Shown here one piece after another: positions 56,037 through 64,000 of a DNA stretch of 64,000 nucleotides (its first letter is position 1; each line of letters opens with the position of its first letter). Made by a program: the position numbers and the translations under genes. The notes beneath the pieces were generated by a model. The model was not told where the DNA came from. It did no database searches and saw only the letters and a list, made by a program, of their open reading frames with translations. The stretch lies in assembly GCA_003864495.1 (NCBI GenBank), contig ML133400.1:798575-862574 (forward strand), in the 5' to 3' direction. The stretch is from Nemopilema nomurai (lineage: Eukaryota > Cnidaria > Scyphozoa > Rhizostomeae > Rhizostomatidae).

Positions 56037-57027
56037 TGAGGGTGGTGGAAAATATTTAATAAGGCCATTTACAAAGAAATAGAAATACAATCACAAGTAG
56101 AGAGAAAGGAGGTGTGATCACCCCCAAATCTGGAAAATAGTGGGTTTCGCAGGGCAATTGAAGATTTCGCAGGGCACCAAGAAAAATTTTATTGCAGCGC
56201 AGGATCGCTACCTCTGAAGTTCGTTGAAGAATTTTGAAATAGATATATCATATTTGCGCGTTCAAGCGAAGAGAACAGGTTGTGTCAGGAAGAGACCAGT
56301 TACACTCATTTTTTTTTATATGAAACTGGCTTTAAAAAAAATGCTGGACGATCAGAAGGAATTAAGAAACGTCAGTACTCGAAGCAGAAGGTTTAGAAAC
56401 TATTAAAACGTGATAAAACATAGAACAACGGAATTTTGTAAAATCCAAGAACATGATTGCCCTGATGGCCTAAAACTCAAAATACAAGGGATAAAAATAT
56501 ACTTCCCACATCTAAATACAGCATCAGAACGAAAGCGAATCTCTTGACGTGATAAAAAGGTTAGGAACATTTCATAACATCATTCATGACATAACAGCTA
56601 AGAAACTCTCGGAAGCATTTCGCTGTCATAGCTAATAGATGCAATGATGACTGATGCACATATTTTTATGAGTGCAAGATAAATATTGACACAAATAACT
56701 GCATGTGCTAAATTCAATGTGACGAAGCGAGTTTCATTTTGAAACCATAGCTTTTGACACAAGTTGTTTGATCAATACACAGCGAGGGCTCCTCGACGCT
56801 GCACTTTAAAAATTCAAACCAGATATGGAATGTAAGTATTTCACTTTTTGACTACTTAAATAAAAGATGCCTGAAAACAGTTAAGCCTTCGGTGTACCTC
56901 AGCAAACTAGTAATGACTTTCATGTTTCATCCGTAAAAACAAATCACAATTGCTTGCAGTTAAAATACTTAATGTTTCACTTTTTCAACGGGTGTTTCAA
57001 AAAGTCACTACCATAAATCCTCGAATT

Positions 57028-57362
57028 GGCCCCCCCCCTCGAAAAAGCTCCCCCCTCGAATAAGACCCCACCCTAGAACTACAAATTTTCAATAAGCCCT
57101 CCCACCCCCACGAATAAGCCCCCTCTCGATTTGTTGATTTTCGACTACTGAGGTTGCCTTTGGCATTTCAGTGAATTACCACAAAAATTTATATTTTTGT
57201 TAATAATTTAACCAAGTCTTACTTTATACTTAGGCTATTTTTATATTATGAAAAGAAAGAAATTTCAAAAGTTATATATTTATGTGGCATGTTCCAAAAA
57301 ATTTTATAAGCTCCCCCCCCCCTCGAATAAGCCCCCTCCCTAGAATAAGCCCCCATCCAAAA
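57028..57362. repeat. C-rich repeats with CTCGAATAAGCCCCC units
   Basis: Several direct copies of CCCCTCGAATAAGCCCCC-like units at 57028-57125 and 57308-57360, separated by an AT-rich stretch. Possibly the two ends of one insertion, but the copies are direct, not inverted. Confidence 0.6.
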
Positions 57363-57631
57363 ATCCAAATAACGTCACAACGTGTGCGCTAAATTGGGAT
57401 TTTCAATCTAGCTAAGAATCAAGAACACTTGGCAAGAAAAAGACCTTACCGAAGAAAAATACTGTGCTCGCTATGTAAGAAGGAAAGTTTAAAATTTGTT
57501 TTTATTGTGTATAAATTTATAATTGGTAAAGAAAAATGTACAGCTTTGGTAAAGCTTTGACTAGTAACCTATAAACAAACCTTGTTTTGCAGGGCAAAAA
57601 CCCTTTTCACCCCCCCAAACTTATTGGTCTA

Positions 57632-57643
57632 GTTACGCCCCTG
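57632..57643 (-). repeat. hAT-like terminus (CAGGGGCGTAAC on the minus strand)
   Basis: GTTACGCCCCTG at the end of CTAGTTACGCCCCTGG; the form CAGGGGCGTAACTAG is typical of a hAT end. A partner end was not found with confidence. Confidence 0.35.
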
Positions 57644-58344
57644 GCCAGACTGCCCATGAAAGTGGCACCTTGCCGTCCTCTGTCTGGCCTTCTCTTGATC
57701 TTTCCTGTAAGAGATCACATTTCTAAACCCTTGTTTATAAAAGAATGACCTTGAAAGAGCTCAACTGTCTTTTCCTTATCAACCTCAGTAGTACCCTCTG
57801 TCTTCCTGCTTTCTTTAAAACTGTTTCATTACTTGTATGACTCGCTTATTGTAAACGCAGCATTCTGCTTTGAAACCACATTTCTATTGTAGTTATTTTA
57901 TCTTCTGGCACCTTTGCCATTGTCCAACTTTCACTTCAATAAGTTAAAACGGGTAGTACATATTCACAACAGACAGTTTGTTATTTAAGTAGTTTTTATT
58001 TAAGTAGTTAAGTGAGTCATTTTCATTTTCAACTACTTTCTTGCTTGCTGATTCTACTCTTTTGACCATCTTCTGGAGTTCATCTACTCAATACGGTATC
58101 ATCTGTATATCGTGGGTGATTCGGGCGACCAAGGGCTAGAGACAAAAGAAAGGCAATTAGATAAACGAACAAGAAAGAAATTTAACGACCTGTTTTCGGA
58201 AAACACTCGGCAAAGCCCCTAGTACTCGCCCAATTTAGAGGCAATTGCAAAACTAAAGAAAGGCTTTGTTATTTACAAATGACTTGACAGTGCCAGTAAT
58301 ATCACATGATTCATTGTTCCGAAGGGAAAAGGGCGATGATTAGC

Positions 58345-59125
58345 ACAGTTTCAGGATGCCTAAGTTCTTGTCCTGTTTGCAATTATGGTTCGCTGTTCAG
58401 TGATAAGTACTGACGATTGTCCGTCCTGTCTGAACACTGTTAATAGGAATCTCGACAGGTCTAAGGATGTACATTGCTCACTTAGCGCGCTTTCATTTTT
58501 TTATATTGTTATTTTGCTTATTATAAGTATTAGCTTGGGTAGTTTATTTCCTACCTGTTTTGCATGACGGTGTTCCATCACCATTTATTGCCTTGAAGTG
58601 GGGCATAGGGGCGGTGAGAAACGTCGTTTCAGGTGCCTTAGGTTGTTGTGTTTTTGTAATCACAGTTCCCCGTTCAACGCTTTAGTATGACCACTTTAGT
58701 ATCTCGACGAGGTCTAGAGATATCCATGGGTAGGGCGGTTTTTACGAATCAACCAATGATTAGGAGCGACTACACCTAGAGTAAGAGATTTATTTGATTT
58801 GCCTTGGCTTTCCTCTCTCTTACGATACTAAGCATAGCGTTTCTTCCATTTCAGCATAGTTGGGAATTCAGGACGACGGTCTGAAAGGGATGCTGAGGCT
58901 TTTCAGGACGGTGTACAACATATTCTAACCAGAGAAGGACGGTAAGTAGCCAAGCAATCTGTTTCGTTGTTTTCTTTCTAGGCCCCTTTCATTGATAAAG
59001 TTGCAAGTATCTCATGCGTTCAGTTGTCCTCACGTCTTCATTCTTCACTTGGGCTAGGGTATTTGAACGTTGATAAACGCTTTTCGGGTACCTTAGGCTG
59101 TTTTTATCCTTAATCACCTTCCTCT
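58345..59125 (+). repeat. Three degenerate copies of a non-coding unit
   Basis: Copies start near 58348 (TTTCAGGATGCCTAAGTT), 58630 (TTTCAGGTGCCTTAGGTTG) and 59084 (TTTTCGGGTACCTTAGGCTG), each followed by a T/G-rich stretch and an AATCAC-CTTTCAATG-like end. Copies 1 and 2 also share TCTCGAC-AGGTCTA about 60-90 bp on. No coding capacity seen. Confidence 0.45.
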
Positions 59126-59399
59126 TTCAATGTTCACGCTTAGTTCACGAATCATGTCGTTTTGTAGACAATGGGTTGAGCGGGAAGAGGTTGTAGTTCA
59201 GACAATGTTTTGGAACAATCACAAGTACTCTTACTTATTGTTTGGAGCCAAGAGAGTCGATGCGAAGATGTTTGAGGGGCCAGATATTTCTGACTTTTAT
59301 CTAAACCTTAAAGGGTCAGTACTGATCAGATTTTGTCACTTTTTAATGCAATTTTGGTATATTTAGCCGTGTCTTTATTCAATTTCTTTGACTTGAGAT

Positions 59400-62300
59400 C
59401 ACCTTCCTTGAAGTTGTAAAGAGAGACATGCTGCTAAGTCGGAGCATTGGATATTGAAAGGAAAAGCATTATTTTTAAAAACGGATAATGTTAAAACATA
59501 GATCCATACAGTTTTTGAATGAAGGCGAAAGTGTCAACCTCAAGCTGTGAAAGCCAGTGACATTACAAGGGAGCAATGATTAGTAGACACTGGTTGTGAA
59601 CACAGAAAGGCGAAACGAAACCTTGAGAAGGGCAAAAGGAACGCATGCAAAATGCAAAGTTTGTAGATATTGAGCTTGCAAAAAGGAAATCGAGCATGTA
59701 GAAGTTAAAAAAGGATTAGCCAAGAAGAATTTGATTGCACAGGGTTGTATGTTAAAGCAATTTATGAAAATAGAATTTTGGTGTAGTCAGCAACTAGTGG
59801 TTTTTTTCAATTCTTCAAAACTTCACGATCATTTTCTGATTTTATGAACTTTCCAAGATATGAATGCCCCAAATTTTTAGATCATTTATATTGTGAATTT
59901 TTAAGTCCCCAAAGAAAACTTTCAAGTTTCAAAGTCTGTCATTTGTAGTATCATTTTTCGTATGCTGGAAAACGTGTAGAATCGTGAACAGCCTCATGAT
60001 CTAATTTCGATTGCTTAGTCTATCAGTAAATTCCTCTTTTCACCGTGATAAAACCCAACTTATGTTGTTTCTAATCGATTGTTTCTAATTCTAGCAAATA
60101 TCCTTTCACGCGATTGTGAATGGAAAACAGCTTGTGAAAATTTGCCTACGAAAGACAAGAGACAGAAATGAGAAATTCTGTTCATTAAACGATGCAAAAA
60201 ACGACCAATGTACATGAATCAAATTACACCCTTCAAGAGAAATAACCCTCTACCAACGTGCATACCTAGTGGCAACCAAAAGTAGGAAGTACTGCTTTGT
60301 ATTCATTCTATTCCCATGGTTTTCCAGTGCTTACCACGAAAATTGTGACTATAATGCATTTTATAAATGCGCTATCCAAACGTCTTGTTAGAAGGTAGCG
60401 AAATATGCACTTCTCTTAATTAAACTAAATATCTGCGAGGAGAACTTGATGGTCTCTGCGACGGGAAGCTGATGATCGATGAGTCATTCCAACTAACTTT
60501 GAGTGTGGCAGTCACCTTGAAATCATAGTGAGAACCATCTTTTAAACACTAAGAGTTGTACTGAAATTGATTGTACCATCAACCTAGGCTTCATTGTTGA
60601 TGTAAGAATTCTACCTGGGCTTGCTCTTCTATTGAAATATGCCTATAGCTTTGTAAATTGTTTTTATAAAATGTGATAACTAGACTTTTTTTCAACTGGC
60701 CTTTTATCAATTCTTTTCAATACAACAAGCTTTCGTCAGATAAATATTCGTTGTACTCCATTAACCATTATGGTTAGAAGACATCTAGTGGATATCTTGT
60801 GATATGCATTGTGATTTTGTCAGAGGAAAGGTCTGCGCCTCAAGTACGCCTTTTTTTGAAAAAGCAGGTCAAAAGACTTCAATCGCTTGCTTGAAAAACC
60901 ATCTTGCATTACCTAACAGAAAGACCATCTCTGCTTTTCGTATTGTGAGACTTTAAGCTAAAAGGACGACGAAATGGAAACGAAATGGCTAGGTGCAACA
61001 GAAAACAAGATCGTATTCCTTTTTGAACAACAATACAAAGGAAATTTGGCCATCTTTTCGTGATGTTTATTTTGACAATCGCAGAATGATCTGTAAATTC
61101 CTGTTTTGCTTGCCCTTTTGGGACCAAATTACATGGCTTTTAATTTCACTGCCACTTCACTAGTTTTTTGCTCCGCATCATACGATAATTCTCAATTGAA
61201 AAGTATGCCTCACCAAAGGGGCCGTAGATCAGTCAGTTTTGGTCCAGACACGAATCAATTTATAGATGCTGCTTTAATCGTTATGCACGAATTTGCCATA
61301 TCCCTCTCGCAAATCACAAAGCTCGGATACGCTAGGAATCGTGTAACCTATTCATTTTGGTTCATTAGATGGCTGATAAACATAAGAACACAGCATTAAG
61401 CTTTTATAGTGAAATTTCGATGGTATTCTAGATTTCCCAACAAGTGACGTGCTTTGTTTCCAATAAATGAGGAACTGTGGTCTCATGTGATTACAGAAAG
61501 GTGGTCACATGAAGGTGACTGCTATCATGGCTTCAAAAACAAAGTCGAGTTGCTCGATCCAGTCCTTTTTTGGACAGTGATTGAAGTGGTAGTTAGTTTT
61601 AGGAAGAATTGGTACTGGAATGCATTCAATGTAATGTGACAAGAATTGACTGTCTCACGTGCAATGTTCGCAAAGGCTTAGATTCGCACCTGTTTTCCCT
61701 ACCATCAAAAAGGGTTCACTTTTCCTTCCAGTACTGATATACGGAAAAGGCAGCAACCGCAACTTTTTCAAAGCATTTTCCGCTTCTCTTTTCTGGGTGT
61801 GCGGAAAGTTTGATTAAATACACGGGGGAGTGAAACAGAGCTGTTCAGACGAAGGAATTCGCGAGGTTTCTTCCATCAACCCAACTGAAAAATTCTAAAA
61901 ACGAAAAATCCATGTTAAACCTTATTTTGACAGCAGAAAAATAAAAAAGTTTTATGTTTCCCTATTTGGCATGATATAGGAGTCTGATGAGGATATAGAA
62001 AGACAACGCACAGAAATTTCGTTGCTTACCAATAGGGGGCTAAACACACTATGATATCAATTACAGTAGAAGGGCAAAAAAGACAAATGTGAAAAAACTT
62101 GAGCTTAAGACCTTTTGTTCACGATGTAGACTTTTGGCCTTTTCACTCCATATTATTGCATAAGATTTCTGGTAGCTTATGGTTTGCAGAATGAAATTTA
62201 CAATATAATATGCTACAGAATATGTGAGAAGTGCCAAAAATATTTGAACAAATGAAAAGTTGTTTGTAGTTTGACAGACAGCATTCTAGTCCTAGTAAAG

Positions 62301-64000
62301 CGATTATAGCATTCAAAAGCCATCGTCACGAAAGTTATACTTTCCTCAAGATGGTGGTAAAACCGCCAAAGAAATGTTTGATTTCTGGCGTTGCTTCTTG
62401 ACAAAGATGGCATTTATGAAGGTCTCTTGACAGTGATGTGGCTGGACCATTTTGGTTCGGAGGCGTTCTGAATAAAACGGACCAACTATACTTGTTGACC
62501 AATTATTTCGCCAAAGAAAATTTCGAGATTTCGAGCCCTGAAGAGCAAACCCTACTACTGCAAAAATTTTGGATGCTCGGATGCAGGTTTGAGGAATGCT
62601 GGAAAATGAAGGAGAAGATTTGAACACTGGAATTGAAGACAGCCCAAATAGTGTAGTGGAATTGGGTGTAAAAACGCTCTAATCTGGACAAAAATAATAA
62701 AGCTGAAACTCGGCACAAATTTTTTATTCTATGTTAGAAATTACCCGAAAAAGTACCATCAATTGAGCAACTTATATGGGATAACCCGACCGATTAGCAG
62801 GGGCTAAAAACATTTTCGCTAAAAACTTTTTTCGTTAAAACCATATAACATGTACATCTTGTGAAAGACAAATGCATTATGTACAACTTTAACATGTTCA
62901 CCGTTAAAGTATGCAAATAAGCAATTTGAAGGCGAAATAAACAAAAGTCCAAGGGAATATTAAGAAGGCGCGCAGATAACAATTAAATGAAATGTGTGCC
63001 TTGTGTAACGAGAAAGAAAGGAATGAGAACACATGCCCGAGTCAGTGACGAAAGAGGCTTTCCTGACTTACAAAGGTACATTTTATCATTTAGTGCTGGT
63101 GATGCTATTTAATAAATGTAATAAAGTTTGGATCATTTTAAGTCGAAATGTATTTATAATAGACGTCCATGATATATGCAGTGGTAATTTCTTCTTCAGT
63201 TACTTGAAAAGTCTACCTACACAATCCCCTATTGGTTTAGTCTTGGTTCATCATGACTGCAGAAGAGAGTTGGTTGACACAAGAAAGTCATCTACACCAG
63301 ATGCCTCAAGATAGAAGCTAGTATCAAGGGCGGATCCAGGCGGCTGCACGTCCAACCGTCAGATTTTGTGACATAAATTTGTGCTGTGTGCTGCGGTAAA
63401 TGTATATGTGCCTGTCACATACATATAAACAAATTAAGAACATAACAACACAATTCAATTGAAATTAAGAGAATTGTTTTGACAGTGAGAGGAGGGGCAA
63501 AATGTGAACATGAAAGGGTTTTATAAAGGTTGTTATCATGGTTGGGTTTAAGAAAGATTTTAAACCTGTTTTACTCAAGGGATTCTCTTGTATATCATGA
63601 CCTTAATGCTTGACATCCTTTCTTTTTACTTGGAAAATGTTTCCTATTTTCGTCTATTTTATATTAACTCTATGCAGTCATAGTGCTGAACTTCTGTTAC
63701 CTAGCTATGGAATAGAATTCACCAACAATTAGCTGATTTGACTTCAAATTTTCATCAAAGTTGTAAAACATAAATAAGCATGGGTTTGAATCAAAACTTA
63801 AAACATTCATATCCTGCTGCTTCATTTACTTTAATAAAGCATGAACAATTTATGATGTTGACACAACTCAAGAAAATACAAGTTTAATGGGAAGGTTCAA
63901 GGCTATTCAACCATTGCAATCTTTAACCACAAAAAATTTAACAAAACATTACTAATCTAACAAAGCGTCACCTTCCAAACTTAACATCCGGCATTCTGTT
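59400..64000. other. Long stretch without a recognised gene
   Basis: Only short frames on both strands. One at 63033-63314 ends VLVHHDCRRELVDTRKSS, which resembles fragments of transposon-borne proteins but cannot be assigned. A CAAGGGCGGATCCAGG hAT-like terminus lies at 63325. Confidence 0.35.

Noticed and set aside
56006..57643. Possible hAT element between CAGGGCTGG and the inverted CAGGGGCG terminus
   Set aside because: The ends match over only a few bases and the flanking 8 bp do not match.
1..64000. CRISPR arrays, operons, tRNA and rRNA genes
   Set aside because: No regularly spaced direct repeats with spacers, no bacterial gene organisation, and no tRNA or rRNA sequence recognised by eye; short tRNA genes could be missed without a covariance search.

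Overview
The window is nuclear DNA of an invertebrate animal, AT-rich and intron-bearing. Its genes belong to metazoan families: LIM kinase, SERINC, TMEM248, a Mad/MXD-type bHLH-zipper factor, chondroitin N-acetylgalactosaminyltransferase and CPPED1. Introns are short to medium. The repeats (ISL2EU, Harbinger and hAT elements, long poly-G tracts) fit a cnidarian, most likely an anthozoan (coral or anemone), but that placement is inference. Exon models were built by reading splice sites and checking that the phases add up to a continuous frame.

Layout. 0-2.1 kb: the first two exons of a LIM-kinase-like gene (minus), running off the left edge. 3.5-4.5 kb: an intronless copine/RGLG-type VWA protein with an N-terminal membrane segment (plus). 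4.8-5.1 kb: a Tourist-type Harbinger MITE with TTA duplications. 7.9-13.7 kb: a complete seven-exon SERINC gene (minus, 449 aa). 17.5-20.2 kb: a complete five-exon TMEM248-like gene (minus, 286 aa). 20.5-26.1 kb: an apparently complete two-gene DNA transposon of the ISL2EU type. 26.4-27.4 kb: a decayed LINE 3' end. 27.8-34.3 kb: a four-exon MXD-like transcription factor (plus, 182 aa) whose third intron holds two DNA transposons. 36.4-38.3 kb and 46.0-48.6 kb: two CSGALNACT-like glycosyltransferase genes (minus) with the same intron position. Between them lie a hAT relic, an AT-rich frameshifted ankyrin gene and a CPPED1 gene with a one-base frameshift (plus). 48.7-64 kb: no gene I can support, only transposon fragments and several repeat families.

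The most interesting object is the 5.6 kb transposon. It carries a THAP-domain DDE transposase (527 aa, catalytic triad visible) and, convergently, a 923-aa protein joining a SWIM zinc finger, a YqaJ-type nuclease, two PHD fingers and a C-terminal Ulp1-like cysteine protease. Both frames are open, and the ends are imperfect terminal inverted repeats flanked by a 2-bp duplication. The element sits about 300 bp upstream of the TMEM248 start codon, head-to-head with it. The PHD and Ulp1 additions to a YqaJ nuclease suggest an element that handles chromatin and SUMO/ubiquitin-like modification around its own transposition; that role is inference.

Other points: the MXD-like factor has lost part of its DNA-contact residues while keeping the SID and HLH. 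The VWA protein resembles plant RGLG ligases but has neither RING nor C2 domains. At least one dispersed repeat family (AAGTACTT core) recurs across the window.
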